A stretch of 64,000 nucleotides of DNA from Kineosporia aurantiaca JCM 3230 (GTDB lineage Bacteria; Actinomycetota; Actinomycetes; Actinomycetales; Kineosporiaceae): the NCBI GenBank assembly GCA_000719025.1, contig JODP01000003.1, positions 310,001 to 374,000 on the forward strand, read 5' to 3'. A model generated the notes under the pieces. The model had not been told where the DNA came from, searched no databases, and was given only the letters and a program-made list of their open reading frames with translations. The position numbers and the translations under genes were made by a program. Of the stretch, positions 43,606 to 52,480 are shown one piece after another; positions within the stretch are counted from its first letter, which is position 1, and every line of letters begins with the position of its first letter.

Positions 43606-45258
43606 ATGCTCGACCGCCAGGTCATCGACTCCCTGTTCCCCGCCGACCTCCCCACCCCGGAGCAGCTGGAGCAGCAGTACCCGCCCCGGCAGGTGCCGGA
43701 GGGTGCGATGGTGACCCGGCTCGGTCCTTCCCCGACCGGTTCGGTGCACATCGGCGGCCTGTACGTCGGCCTGATCAACAAGGACCTGGCCGGTCACACC
43801 GGCGGCCGTTACCTGCTGCGGGTCGAAGACACCGACCAGGCCCGCGAGATCGAGGGTGCGGCGGAGCAGTTCACCCGCGTGTTCGCCTACTTCGGCCTCG
43901 AGCCGGACGAGTCCAGCGTGGTCGGCGGCGACTACGGCCCGTACCTCCAGTCGCAGCGTGAGCACATCTACCTCAGCTTCGTGCGGGAGCTGCTCCACCA
44001 GGGCAAGGCCTACCTCTGCTTCGCCACCCAGGAGGAGCTGGCCGACATCCGGGCCCGGCAGGAAGCGTCCAAAGCTCCCACCGGTTACTACGGCCGTTGG
44101 GCGATCTGGCGCAACGCCGCCGACGAGGACGTACAGAAGGCCCTGGACGAGGGGCGTCCGTACGTCGTCCGGTTCAAGACCCCGGAAGACGGCGACCGGC
44201 GGATCACGTTCGAGGACGCGATCCGCGGCAAGCTGCAGCACGAGGCGAACCGGAACGACGCGGTGATCCTGAAGAGCTCGATCAGCACGCCGCGGCTTCC
44301 CACCTACCACTTCGCGCACGCCGTGGACGATCACCTGATGCGGGTCACCCACGTGATCCGGGGTGAGGAGTGGATCAGCTCGGTGCCGCTGCATCTGCAG
44401 CTGTTCGACGCGCTGGGCTTCGAGCGTCCGACCTACGCGCACATTGCCCCGCTGATGAAGCTCATCCCCGGGGGTAAGCGCAAGCTCTCCAAGCGGAAGG
44501 ACCCGGAGGCCGGCGTCGACTTCTACATCGAGCAGGGCTTCCCGGCCCCGGCCGTGCAGTACTACCTGCGCGGTCTGGCGAACGGCCGTCTGGCCGAGCT
44601 CCCGCTGGACGAGGCCCTGGCCACTCCGCTGCAGCTGGACCAGTTCGGGGTCGCCGGCCCGCTCGTCGACCTGGTGAAGCTGGAGGGGATGAGCGCGGAT
44701 TACATCGCGACCCTGACCAGCCAGGAGGTCTACCAGCAGGTCCTGGTCTGGGCCGAGCAGTTCGACGCGAACCTGGCCACGGTGCTGAGGGCCGATCCCG
44801 AGCAGGCGGTCAGGGCGATCGGGGTGGAGCGCGAGGGCGTCGAGAACCCGCGCAAGGACCTGCGCAAGTGGTCGGACTTCGGCCCGCAGTACGGGTTCTT
44901 CCTCAATCAGCTGTTCACCGAGGTCGCCGGGCCGACGGACGAGCGGGTCACCGAGCTGAAGGTCGCCCCCGAGGTGGTCAACGCGTTCGTGAACACGTTC
45001 GTCGAGGGCTACCAGCACCTGGACGAGCAGCCGGAGTGGTTCAACCAGATCCGCGAGGCGGCGGCCAAGAACAACTTCGCGCCGAACCCGAAGGAGTTCA
45101 AGAAGAACCCCGACGCCTACCCCGGCTCGATCCGCGAGGCGTCGCAGCTGGTCCGCGTCGCGCTGACCGGTTCCACCCGTAGCCCTGACCTGCACGCGGT
45201 GGCGGTCGTGCTGGGTAAGGACGAGGTGCTGCGTCGCCTTCGCGCTCTGGCGGGGTAA
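43606..45258 (+). CDS. gltX: Glutamate--tRNA ligase (atypical long form)
   Basis: A 550-residue class I synthetase attaching glutamate to tRNA. The HIGH motif is in RLGPSPTGSVHIGGLYVGL, the KMSKS loop reads KRKLSKRKDPE, and RVEDTDQAREIEGA matches the glutamate pocket region. Its length and N-terminus (MLDRQVIDSLFPADLPTPEQ) differ from the roughly 490-residue housekeeping GluRS usual in actinobacteria, so it may be a second or substitute enzyme. The ATG at 43606 has AAGGA upstream; the frame is open further upstream through the antisense T-box but with no homology. Divergent from ileS. Confidence 0.88.
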   Translation: MLDRQVIDSLFPADLPTPEQLEQQYPPRQVPEGAMVTRLGPSPTGSVHIGGLYVGLINKDLAGHTGGRYLLRVEDTDQAREIEGAAEQFTRVFAYFGLEPDESSVVGGDYGPYLQSQREHIYLSFVRELLHQGKAYLCFATQEELADIRARQEASKAPTGYYGRWAIWRNAADEDVQKALDEGRPYVVRFKTPEDGDRRITFEDAIRGKLQHEANRNDAVILKSSISTPRLPTYHFAHAVDDHLMRVTHVIRGEEWISSVPLHLQLFDALGFERPTYAHIAPLMKLIPGGKRKLSKRKDPEAGVDFYIEQGFPAPAVQYYLRGLANGRLAELPLDEALATPLQLDQFGVAGPLVDLVKLEGMSADYIATLTSQEVYQQVLVWAEQFDANLATVLRADPEQAVRAIGVEREGVENPRKDLRKWSDFGPQYGFFLNQLFTEVAGPTDERVTELKVAPEVVNAFVNTFVEGYQHLDEQPEWFNQIREAAAKNNFAPNPKEFKKNPDAYPGSIREASQLVRVALTGSTRSPDLHAVAVVLGKDEVLRRLRALAG

Positions 45259-45294
45259 TTCCAGCAATGGACGTTGCCCAGCGCGCCTTTTCGT

Positions 45295-45642
45295 TCATGA
45301 AGAGGCTCGCTGGGCACAGGTGATGCACAGGGTCGCCAGCGGTCGCGCCTCCAGCCGTTCCAGAGCGATCGGGTTGCCGCACGAGGCGCAGATCCCGTAG
45401 CGCCCGGCCTCCAGCTCGGCCATCGCCGCCTCGATCCGGGAGCGCGCCGCGCGGGTCCGGGTCAGGGCGGCGACCAGTTGCTCCCGCTCGAACGCGATGG
45501 TGGCGCCCTCCGGGTCGTGCTCGTCGTCGGCGTTGGAGTCCAGCGAGGCCTCGACCATCCGGGCGTGCTCGCGTTCCAGCGCCGCCAGACCCTCGAGGTT
45601 CTCGCTCAACGCGGACTCGAGAATGACCCGTCGCTCGTCCAT
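45295..45642 (-). CDS. TraR/DksA-type zinc finger protein
   Basis: A 115-residue protein. The N-terminal part is helical and charged (LEGLAALEREHARMVEASLD; VAALTRTRAARSRIEAAMAE), a likely coiled coil. A C4 zinc finger follows (YGICASCGNPI and TLCITCAQR). DksA-family proteins insert the coiled coil into the RNA polymerase secondary channel to tune initiation, but actinobacterial relatives are varied. The ATG at 45642 is preceded at 6 bp by TACTCT, a -10 element position that implies a leaderless mRNA. Only 22 bp separate it from the divergent SnoaL-like gene. Confidence 0.82.
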   Translation of the reverse strand: MDERRVILESALSENLEGLAALEREHARMVEASLDSNADDEHDPEGATIAFEREQLVAALTRTRAARSRIEAAMAELEAGRYGICASCGNPIALERLEARPLATLCITCAQRASS

Positions 45643-45648
45643 CGGACC

Positions 45649-45654
45649 AGAGTA
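45649..45654 (-). promoter_or_regulatory. -10 element of a leaderless DksA-like gene
   Basis: TACTCT on the minus strand, six bases before the ATG at 45642, fits a transcription start at the initiation codon itself. It lies in the 22-bp gap shared with the divergent gene. Confidence 0.45.
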
Positions 45655-45664
45655 GAAAAGTCCT

Positions 45665-46018
45665 ATGACGGACGCGGGGACGCTCACGAAATGGATCGAC
45701 GCCTATCGCCGGGCCTGGGAAAGCAATAATCCCGAGGACATCGCCGCACTTTTCACCGCTGACGCCCGGTATTTCCCGGCTCCGTACGGGCAACCGTGGG
45801 AAGGCCGCGAAGCCGTCGTTCAGGGCTGGATCGCGGCGGGGGACGAGCCGGGGACCACGACCTTCGCCTGGGAACCGGTCGCGATCACCGATGAGGTGCA
45901 GGTCGTCCGGGCCACCACCACCTACCCGGACAAGGTCTACAGCAACCTCTGGGTGCTGCGCCTGGACGCCGACGGCCGGTGCCGGGAGTACACGGAGTAC
46001 TGGATGCAGCAGCCGTAG
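45665..46018 (+). CDS. SnoaL-like / NTF2-fold protein
   Basis: A 117-residue small alpha+beta protein of the SnoaL_2/NTF2 superfamily: LTKWIDAYRRAWESNNPEDI then ALFTADARYFPAPYGQPWEG, and a C-terminal strand EYTEYWMQQP. Members include ketosteroid isomerase-like enzymes and ligand-binding proteins; no catalytic residues can be assigned with confidence. There is no Shine-Dalgarno before the ATG and the gap to the divergent DksA-like gene is 22 bp, so its mRNA is probably leaderless. It converges with the patatin gene 5 bp apart. Confidence 0.75.
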   Translation: MTDAGTLTKWIDAYRRAWESNNPEDIAALFTADARYFPAPYGQPWEGREAVVQGWIAAGDEPGTTTFAWEPVAITDEVQVVRATTTYPDKVYSNLWVLRLDADGRCREYTEYWMQQP

Positions 46019-46023
46019 AGCGC

Positions 46024-46875
46024 TCAGCTGGGCGGTTCACCCCAGGCCACGGCCACGGTGTCCCGCACCAGCCGGGCCTGGGAACGCCCGGCCTTGGCCG
46101 CATCCGATCGGAACGCCGAGTCCAGCGCGTTCGAGCCCATCGCCCGCCGGGTGTTGGCGTCCGGGGTCACCACGGCCACGTGGACGTGCGGGCCCAGTGC
46201 CTCGACCTGGTGGTCCACCCGGCCGCTGCGACGGGCCGCGCCGGTGAACGGGGCCAGCACCACCACCCGGCCGTAGCCCTTGGCCAGATCGACGTTGGCC
46301 GGTGAACGCACCCCGCCGTCGATGTAGCGCCGCTCGCCGATCGTCACCGGCGGCCAGATCAGCGGCAGAGCGCAGCTGGCGCCCACCGCGTCGACCAGCG
46401 ATACCCCGGAATCGTTGTCGAAGACCACGAACTCGCCGCTGGATGCGTCCACCGCGGTGACCTTCAGGGGCCGCTGCGGCCAGACCTGCTCAGGCAGCCG
46501 GCTCTCGATCACCTGACGCCGGTCGCCTTCCGGCACGGTCTTGCGGGCCAGTGCCTTGTGCCCGATGCGCCGACGGGCCTTCTGCTCCGGGCCCGGGGTG
46601 AGGCCGAGCAGCACCCAGTGCAGCTTCATCCGGCGGCCCAGCCGGGTCGAGCGCTCGCCGTGCGCGTCCTTCAGCTGGTCGGCGTAGAGCTGCTCGATCG
46701 GCCGGCCGGAGCGCAGCTGGGCCCCGGCCACCGAGCCCGCCGAAGTGCCGATCACCAGGTCGGCCCGGGACAGGTCGACGCCCAGCTCGGCCAGCCCGGC
46801 GATCATCCCGAGCTCCCAGGCGATCCCGGTGATGCCGCCCCCGGCCAGGACGAGCGCCCGTCGATCGTCCTTCAC
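46024..46875 (-). CDS. Patatin-like phospholipase
   Basis: A 283-residue patatin-fold lipid acyl hydrolase. The oxyanion loop is VLAGGGITGIAWE, the nucleophile elbow IGTSAGSVAG (Ser near residue 44) and the second dyad residue YIDGGVRSPAN (Asp). It cleaves acyl esters of membrane lipids in known relatives. The GTG at 46875 follows GGGGGAG at good spacing; upstream in-frame sequence is discarded. No signal peptide, so it is cytoplasmic or peripherally bound. Divergent from nhaA. Confidence 0.85.
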   Translation of the reverse strand: MKDDRRALVLAGGGITGIAWELGMIAGLAELGVDLSRADLVIGTSAGSVAGAQLRSGRPIEQLYADQLKDAHGERSTRLGRRMKLHWVLLGLTPGPEQKARRRIGHKALARKTVPEGDRRQVIESRLPEQVWPQRPLKVTAVDASSGEFVVFDNDSGVSLVDAVGASCALPLIWPPVTIGERRYIDGGVRSPANVDLAKGYGRVVVLAPFTGAARRSGRVDHQVEALGPHVHVAVVTPDANTRRAMGSNALDSAFRSDAAKAGRSQARLVRDTVAVAWGEPPS

Positions 46876-47004
46876 CGGCGCTCCCCCCCAGATGTGACAC
46901 GAATGAAGTCCTGATTCTAGAACGCAGGTTAAGCTTCGTCCTAGGTGAGCCGGGAAGTCTGGTCGGCACGTTCTCAATGCTGCCCAGTTTCTGGAGGTTC
47001 GACC

Positions 47005-48249
47005 GTGGCCCGGATCGTGCCTGAGCGTGGCCGGCAGCTGTTCCGCCGCTCTCACCGCGAATCCCGCCGGATCGCCGACATCCTGCGGGAGGAGACGGTC
47101 GGTGGGGCTCTGCTCCTGTTGGGCACCGTGCTCGCCCTGCTCTGGGTGAACTCACCGTTCGGCGATCGTTACACCTCGATGATCCATGCCCGGTACGGCC
47201 CGCATGGCCTGGACCTGAATCTCAGCGCGGAGGAGTGGGCGGCGGACGGACTGCTGGCCATTTTCTTCTTCGTCGCCGGGCTCGAACTGAAACGCGAGTT
47301 CGTCGCCGGTGATCTGCGCAGCCCCCGGAAGGCGGCGCTCCCGGTGGTGGCCGCGGTCTGCGGGATGGCCGGGCCGGCGGTCGTCTACACGCTGGTCAAC
47401 CTGTCCGGGGGAGGGGACACCTCGGGCTGGGCAATCCCGACCGCCACCGACATCGCCTTCGCCCTGGCGGTTCTCGCGGTGATCAGCAGTCACCTGCCCC
47501 CGGCATTGCGAACCTTCCTGCTCACCCTGGCCGTGGTCGACGACCTCCTCGCGATCGTCATCATCGCGATCTTCTTCACCGACGACCTGAACCCCGGGAA
47601 GGCCCTGCTCGCCCTGATCCCGCTGGCCCTGTTCGCTTTTCTGCTGCAACGCCGGATCCATTCCGGTTGGCTGCTTTTCCCGCTGGCCGCGCTCACCTGG
47701 GGCCTGGTCCACGCCTCCGGCATCCACGCCACCGTGGCCGGCGTCCTGCTCGGTTTCGCGGTTCCCGTGCTGACCGAGGAGGGCCGGCAACCAGGTCCGG
47801 CCGAGCGCTTCGAACACCGGTTCCGGCCGTTATCAGCGGGTTTCGCCGTTCCGGTGTTCGCGTTCATGTCGGCCGGTGTGGCCGTGGGCGGCTGGAGCGG
47901 CTTCACCTCGGCCCTGAGCGACCCGGTCGCGATCGGCGTGATGGCCGGTCTGGTGGTCGGCAAAGCGGTCGGCGTCTTCGGCGGTACCTTCCTGACCGTC
48001 CGGTTCAGCCGCGCCGACCTCGACGAGAATCTTTCCTGGATAGACATTTTCGGTATCTCGCTGCTGGCCGGGATCGGTTTCACGGTGTCCCTGCTGATCG
48101 GCGGTCTGGCCTTCGGGGCGGGCAGCCCGCAGGATGATCACGTCAAGGTGGCGGTGCTGGTGGCCAGCACGGCCGCTGCGGTGCTGGCCGGCATCCTGCT
48201 GAAGCTGCGCGACCGTCACTACCGCCGGAATGCCGAAACCGCGAGCTGA
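47005..48249 (+). CDS. nhaA: Na+/H+ antiporter NhaA
   Basis: A 414-residue NhaA-type antiporter that extrudes Na+ for H+. The signature double aspartate is in TLAVVDDLLAIVIIAIFF, and FFFVAGLELKREFVAGDL, PTATDIAFALAVLAVI and LLAGIGFTVSLLIGGLAF are characteristic helices. The GTG at 47005 has TGGAGG 7 nt upstream. A roughly 130-bp region separates it from the divergent patatin gene; nothing specific was seen there. Confidence 0.93.
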   Translation: MARIVPERGRQLFRRSHRESRRIADILREETVGGALLLLGTVLALLWVNSPFGDRYTSMIHARYGPHGLDLNLSAEEWAADGLLAIFFFVAGLELKREFVAGDLRSPRKAALPVVAAVCGMAGPAVVYTLVNLSGGGDTSGWAIPTATDIAFALAVLAVISSHLPPALRTFLLTLAVVDDLLAIVIIAIFFTDDLNPGKALLALIPLALFAFLLQRRIHSGWLLFPLAALTWGLVHASGIHATVAGVLLGFAVPVLTEEGRQPGPAERFEHRFRPLSAGFAVPVFAFMSAGVAVGGWSGFTSALSDPVAIGVMAGLVVGKAVGVFGGTFLTVRFSRADLDENLSWIDIFGISLLAGIGFTVSLLIGGLAFGAGSPQDDHVKVAVLVASTAAAVLAGILLKLRDRHYRRNAETAS

Positions 48250-48398
48250 ACCCGGCCGAAGATCACAAGTGGCGGGATCCGGGCGCGTCAGTATCGTTGA
48301 TCAACATCGGGGCGAAAGTCCGCCAAAGTCGGATTTCCCCCGGCTTTCCCGCGGCTTCTCGCCGCTCAGGAAAGGCATAAGAGGCAGCGGAGGAAGCG

Positions 48399-48605
48399 AT
48401 GCGCATCATTACAGCGGTGATCGTGGTCTGGCTTCTCATCGGTGTTCTGGCAGCCGGTCAGCGCGGTTACTTCGACAGCAACAAGAGCGACGACGTCAGT
48501 TGCTCGGACGCGGGCACGATCGCGGTCAGCATCGTCGCCGGTCCCCTGAACTACATGGGCGCCAACCCCAAGGTGAAGTGCGCGGTTCCTCAGCCGAGTA
48601 AGTGA
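48399..48605 (+). CDS. Small single-pass membrane protein
   Basis: A 68-residue protein with a hydrophobic N-terminus (MRIITAVIVVWLLIGVLAAG) acting as a membrane anchor or uncleaved signal. A short polar region with two cysteines follows (DDVSCSDAG and VKCAVPQ). GGAGG lies about 5 nt before the ATG. Family not recognised with certainty; similar tiny membrane proteins occur in other actinobacteria. The 150 bp upstream hold no other gene, and a hairpin follows downstream. Confidence 0.7.
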   Translation: MRIITAVIVVWLLIGVLAAGQRGYFDSNKSDDVSCSDAGTIAVSIVAGPLNYMGANPKVKCAVPQPSK

Positions 48606-48627
48606 TCTTTCGGCGGCCTCCGAGCGG

Positions 48628-48650
48628 GCGCCGGGCGACCCGCCCGGCGC
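48628..48650 (+). terminator. GC-rich hairpin after the small membrane protein
   Basis: A perfect 9-bp stem (48628-48636 with 48642-48650), loop GACCC, 23 bp after the stop. No T tract. Confidence 0.55.
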
Positions 48651-48797
48651 TGCGGTGGAAGGTGCGGCCCGCGTCGGTCAAACTTGGACCACGAGGCGCA
48701 TGCGGGCAGTGATCGGGAGCATGCCCACAGTGAGAGGTGAGCTCGAAAAGGTGACGAAACTGGCGAAGGTCGTTTCAATCGGGCAAGGTCGGCCTGT

Positions 48798-49499
48798 ATG
48801 ACGACCGAACCGAACGCGCTGAACTCGGTGGCGGCGGAAGATCAGCTGCCCACCTACACCCGGCGCAGCGATCAGACCCGGTACGACGCCCAGGCCATCA
48901 ACTCGGCGCTGGACGAGGCGCTGCTCTGTCATGTCGCGTACATCGACAGCGGCGACCCGATCGTCGTCCCGGCGACCCACGCCCGGATCGGCGAGGAACT
49001 CCTGCTGCGGGTGGGTCCCGAGTCCCGGCTGGCCGAGCTGGCGGGGGACGGCGATCTGGCTCTCTGTGTCACCGTCACCCTGCTCGACGGGCTGGTCCTG
49101 GCCCGGGCCGAGGCCGACAACACGATCAACTACCGCAGCATCGTCATCCGCGGCACCGGCTCCCTGGTGAAGGACGAGGAGGCCAAGCGGGCCGGGCTCG
49201 ACGCGGTGGTCGAGCACCTGGTCGCCGGGCGCTCCAACCACTCCCGGCCGCCGACGCCGGAGGAGTTCGCCGAGGTCGTCCTGATCCGCCTGCCCCTGGC
49301 CGACGTCGCGCTCAAGACCCGCACCGGGCCCCCGCAGGACGCGGAGGAGGACCTGGCGCTGCACCACTGGGCCGGCGTGATCAACGTGCGCAACGCCTAC
49401 GGGCCGCCGTTCCCCTCGCCCGACCTGCCGTACGACCGGCAGATGCCCTCGCAGCTGGCGAACTACAACCGTTCGGCCAAACCACAGGGTTACCGGTAG
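48798..49499 (+). CDS. Pyridoxamine 5'-phosphate oxidase-like flavin-binding protein
   Basis: A 233-residue split-barrel protein of the FMN-binding superfamily (ALDEALLCHVAYIDSGDPIV; HARIGEELLLRVGPESRLAE; LCVTVTLLDGLVLARAEADN), closest to the Rv3369/nimA-like group of pyridoxamine 5'-phosphate oxidase-related proteins. Such proteins bind FMN, heme or F420, and the substrate is unknown here. The ATG at 48798 has a weak purine-rich upstream. Stand-alone transcription unit. Confidence 0.8.
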   Translation: MTTEPNALNSVAAEDQLPTYTRRSDQTRYDAQAINSALDEALLCHVAYIDSGDPIVVPATHARIGEELLLRVGPESRLAELAGDGDLALCVTVTLLDGLVLARAEADNTINYRSIVIRGTGSLVKDEEAKRAGLDAVVEHLVAGRSNHSRPPTPEEFAEVVLIRLPLADVALKTRTGPPQDAEEDLALHHWAGVINVRNAYGPPFPSPDLPYDRQMPSQLANYNRSAKPQGYR

Positions 49500-49682
49500 C
49501 CCTCCATCAGCGGAACGTGTCGTTCCGAACGGCCGTTTTGGGGCTCGGCCCCTCTGGGAAGCCAAGGTTTGCGCGCTAAAGTCGCGGCGGAGGATTGCGA
49601 CATCCCGGACAGTGATCGTCCGGATGCGCAACGCATGCACCGCTCGTCACCACTCGCCGTGGTACTAGGAGGCTTGCCCGCC

Positions 49683-51077
49683 GTGGACCTGCTCGCCGGC
49701 CTGCGCGAGATCGTCGGGGACACGCACGTCGTCACCGACCCGGACGCGGTGGCGCCGTACGCGCAGGACTGGACCAGACGCTGGCACGGCAAGCCCCTGG
49801 CGGTGGTCCGCCCGGCCACCGTCGCGCAGGTCTCCGCGGTGGTCCGGGCCTGTGCCGCGGCCGGCGTCCCGCTGGTTCCCCAGGGCGGTAACACCGGCCT
49901 GGTCGGGGCGGGCGTGCCGCAGGACGGCGAGGTGGTGCTGAGCCTGGCCCGGCTCGACTCGATCGGCCCGCTCGACCCGCTCGGCAAGACCCTGATGGCC
50001 GGGGCCGGAGTCACCCTGGCGCAGGTCCAGCGCACCGCCCGGGAGGCCGGTCTGGACGTCGGCCTGGACTTCTCGGCGCGGGACACGGCCACCGTCGGCG
50101 GGATCGCGGCCACCAACGCCGGCGGCGAACGGGTGATGCGGCACGGCGTGGCCCGGTTCCGGATCCGCGGGCTGGAGGCCGTCCTGGCCGACGGCTCGGT
50201 GGTCCGCCGGATGTCCACGGTGGCCAAGGACAACACCGGCTACGACCTGGTCCAGCTGCTGATCGGCAGCGAGGGCACGCTCGGCGTGATCACCGCCGTC
50301 CAGGTCGACCTGATCCACCCACGCAAGATCATCGGCACCGCCCTGGTCGCGGTCAGCACCGTGGACGACGCGCTGACCGTGCTGCGGGCCGTGCAGCACG
50401 ACTTCCCCGGGCTCGAGGCGGCCGAGTTCTTCCACCACGACGGCCTCCAGCTGGTGCTCAAGCACGAGCGCCGGGCCCGCCCGTTCGACCGCCCGCACCC
50501 GCTCTACCTGCTCTTCGACCTCTCCGACGGGGACGGCCGGCCGGACGCCGGCGAAGAACTCACCGAACTGCTCGGCGGTCTGGACTGCGTGCGCGACCTC
50601 GTCGTGGTGTCCACCTCGGCCGAGCGCCGTCGGCTCTGGGAACTGCGCGAGCTGCAGACCGACGCGGTCAGCGCCGAGGGGGTCCCGGTCAAGCTGGACG
50701 TGGCCCTCCCGCTGAACCAGCTCTCCACCTTCGAACGCCGCCTGGCCGGAGTGGTCCGGCCGGTCGCCCGGCACGCCATGCCGATCCTGTTCGGGCACAT
50801 CGCCGAGGGGAACGTGCACGTCAACCTGCTGAACGCGCTGGACGAGGACGCGGAGGGGGCGGTCATGGAGGCGGTGCTCGACCTGGTCGCCTCGCTCGGC
50901 GGCAGCATCAGCGCGGAGCACGGCATCGGCCTGGCCAACGCCCGGTGGCTGACCCTCACCCGCAGCTCGGCCGACCTGGCCGCGATGCGGGCGATCAAGC
51001 AGGCGCTGGACCCGGAAGGGATCCTCTCACCGGGCCGGATGCTCCCCGACGCGGCCCCCGCGCTGAAACGTCCCTGA
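49683..51077 (+). CDS. FAD-linked oxidase, GlcD/D-lactate dehydrogenase type
   Basis: A 464-residue FAD_binding_4 oxidase. The FAD loop is VPQGGNTGLVGAGVP, the second region TVGGIAATNAGGERVMRHGV, and a C-terminal FAD-oxidase cap ends with GGSISAEHGIGLANARWLTL, typical of D-2-hydroxyacid dehydrogenases (glycolate, D-lactate or 2-hydroxyglutarate). The GTG at 49683 is selected since AGGAGG lies 10 nt upstream. It is convergent with ogt and the two stop codons abut. Confidence 0.85.
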   Translation: MDLLAGLREIVGDTHVVTDPDAVAPYAQDWTRRWHGKPLAVVRPATVAQVSAVVRACAAAGVPLVPQGGNTGLVGAGVPQDGEVVLSLARLDSIGPLDPLGKTLMAGAGVTLAQVQRTAREAGLDVGLDFSARDTATVGGIAATNAGGERVMRHGVARFRIRGLEAVLADGSVVRRMSTVAKDNTGYDLVQLLIGSEGTLGVITAVQVDLIHPRKIIGTALVAVSTVDDALTVLRAVQHDFPGLEAAEFFHHDGLQLVLKHERRARPFDRPHPLYLLFDLSDGDGRPDAGEELTELLGGLDCVRDLVVVSTSAERRRLWELRELQTDAVSAEGVPVKLDVALPLNQLSTFERRLAGVVRPVARHAMPILFGHIAEGNVHVNLLNALDEDAEGAVMEAVLDLVASLGGSISAEHGIGLANARWLTLTRSSADLAAMRAIKQALDPEGILSPGRMLPDAAPALKRP

Positions 51078-51584
51078 TCAGAACAGCGCGTCGCCCTGCT
51101 CCAGATCCAGCAGGAACCGCTTGCGGTCGAGCCCGCCGCCGTACCCGGTGAGTGAACCGTTCGCCCCGATCACCCGGTGACACGGCACGATGATCGAGAT
51201 CGGGTTGGCCCCGTTGGCCAGGCCGACCGCCCGCGAGGCCCCCGGCACCAGCCCGAGCTGCGCCGCCACCGAACCGTAGGAGGCCGTCCGGCCGTAGTCG
51301 ATCAGCCGCAGTTTCTGCCAGACACTGAGCTGAAAACCGGTACCCAGAGGACGCAGCGGGATGTCGAAGACGGTCCGGTCACCGGCGAAGTACTCGCCGA
51401 GCTGGGTCCGGGTCAGCGCGATCACCGGCTCGTCGTCGTCCGGCCGACCGCTCTCGCGGACCTCGTCCCAGTGCCGGTGCGACTTCTTGTGCGGGCTGAA
51501 GAAGAGCCCGGTGAGCGCCTGGAGCTCGCTGATCAGCAGCAGATCCCCGACCGGGCTGGGCAGGACCGACCAGCTGATGGACAT
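51078..51584 (-). CDS. ogt: Methylated-DNA--[protein]-cysteine S-methyltransferase
   Basis: A 168-residue suicide repair protein removing alkyl groups from O6-alkylguanine. The active-site Cys is in IIVPCHRVIGANGSLTGYGG, and the DNA-binding helix region SYGSVAAQLGLVPGASRAVG precedes it. The ATG at 51584 gives a normal N-terminus (MSISWSVLPSPVGDLLLISE). Cytoplasmic. Divergent from pxpA. Confidence 0.92.
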   Translation of the reverse strand: MSISWSVLPSPVGDLLLISELQALTGLFFSPHKKSHRHWDEVRESGRPDDDEPVIALTRTQLGEYFAGDRTVFDIPLRPLGTGFQLSVWQKLRLIDYGRTASYGSVAAQLGLVPGASRAVGLANGANPISIIVPCHRVIGANGSLTGYGGGLDRKRFLLDLEQGDALF

Positions 51585-51709
51585 GAGCCGAGGCTACGAC
51601 GCCGGCCGAGCCTGCGCTGGCAGAAAAACGACACCAAGGACGGCCTCCGCTGGGTCGAGCACAGGTCCTGGTCATGAAACGTTCAGATTGGTAGGCCACA
51701 ATCAGGCGT

Positions 51710-52480
51710 GTGCCGGTCATCGATCTGAACGCCGATCTCGGCGAGTCGTTCGGCCGCTGGACCCTCGGCGACGACGCGGCGCTGATCCAGGTGATCAGCA
51801 GCGCGAACATCGCCTGTGGATTCCATGCCGGTGATCCCTCCACGCTGCGCCGCAGTTGCGAGCTCGCAGCCGGTTCCGGGGTGGCGATCGGCGCTCAGGT
51901 GGCCTACCGCGACCTGGCCGGGTTCGGCCGCCGGTTCATCGACGCGGCTCCGGACGAGCTGCGCGACGACGTGCTGTACCAGATCGGGGCGCTCGACGGA
52001 TTCGCCCGGGCGGCCGGCAGCCGGGTCACCTACCTCAAGCCGCACGGCGCCCTGTACCACGCGGTGGTGCGCAACGAGGGGCAGGCGAAGGCGGTGGTGG
52101 ACGCGGTCCGCAGCTACGACCCGACCTTGGCCGTGCTCGGTCAGCCCGGTTCGCTGTTGCTGAAGCATGCTGCGGCAGTGGGGCTTCGGTCGGTGCCGGA
52201 GGCGTTCGCCGATCGTCAGTACACGGCCGACGGCGGGCTGCTCTCCCGCTCCGAGCCCGGGGCCGTGCTCACCGATCCGGCCCGGATCGCCGAGCAGGTC
52301 CGGCGGCTGATGGTCGAGCAGACGGTGATTGCGGACGACGGCACCGAGGTTCCGGTCGTCGCGGAGTCGATCTGTGTGCACGGGGACACGCCGGGCGCGG
52401 TCGCCATCGCCCGCACCGTTCGCGAGGCGATCACCGGCTCCGGCGGCGGGGTTCAGGCCTTCACGAATCCGCCGGCATGA
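51710..52480 (+). CDS. pxpA: 5-oxoprolinase subunit A (LamB/YcsF family)
   Basis: A 256-residue LamB_YcsF protein (VIDLNADLGESFGRWTLGDD; ISSANIACGFHAGDPSTLRR; TYLKPHGALYHAVVRNEGQA; VAESICVHGDTPGAVAIART). PxpA works with PxpB and PxpC to hydrolyse pyroglutamate to glutamate with ATP. The usual pxpB/pxpC partners are not adjacent here. The GTG at 51710 has only a weak ribosome binding site. No membrane or signal segments. Confidence 0.88.
   Translation: MPVIDLNADLGESFGRWTLGDDAALIQVISSANIACGFHAGDPSTLRRSCELAAGSGVAIGAQVAYRDLAGFGRRFIDAAPDELRDDVLYQIGALDGFARAAGSRVTYLKPHGALYHAVVRNEGQAKAVVDAVRSYDPTLAVLGQPGSLLLKHAAAVGLRSVPEAFADRQYTADGGLLSRSEPGAVLTDPARIAEQVRRLMVEQTVIADDGTEVPVVAESICVHGDTPGAVAIARTVREAITGSGGGVQAFTNPPA

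Noticed and set aside
45273..45314. Inverted repeat TGCCCAGCG/CGCTGGGCA as a gltX terminator
   Set aside because: One arm is inside the end of the DksA-like gene and the 24-base loop is long; not convincing.
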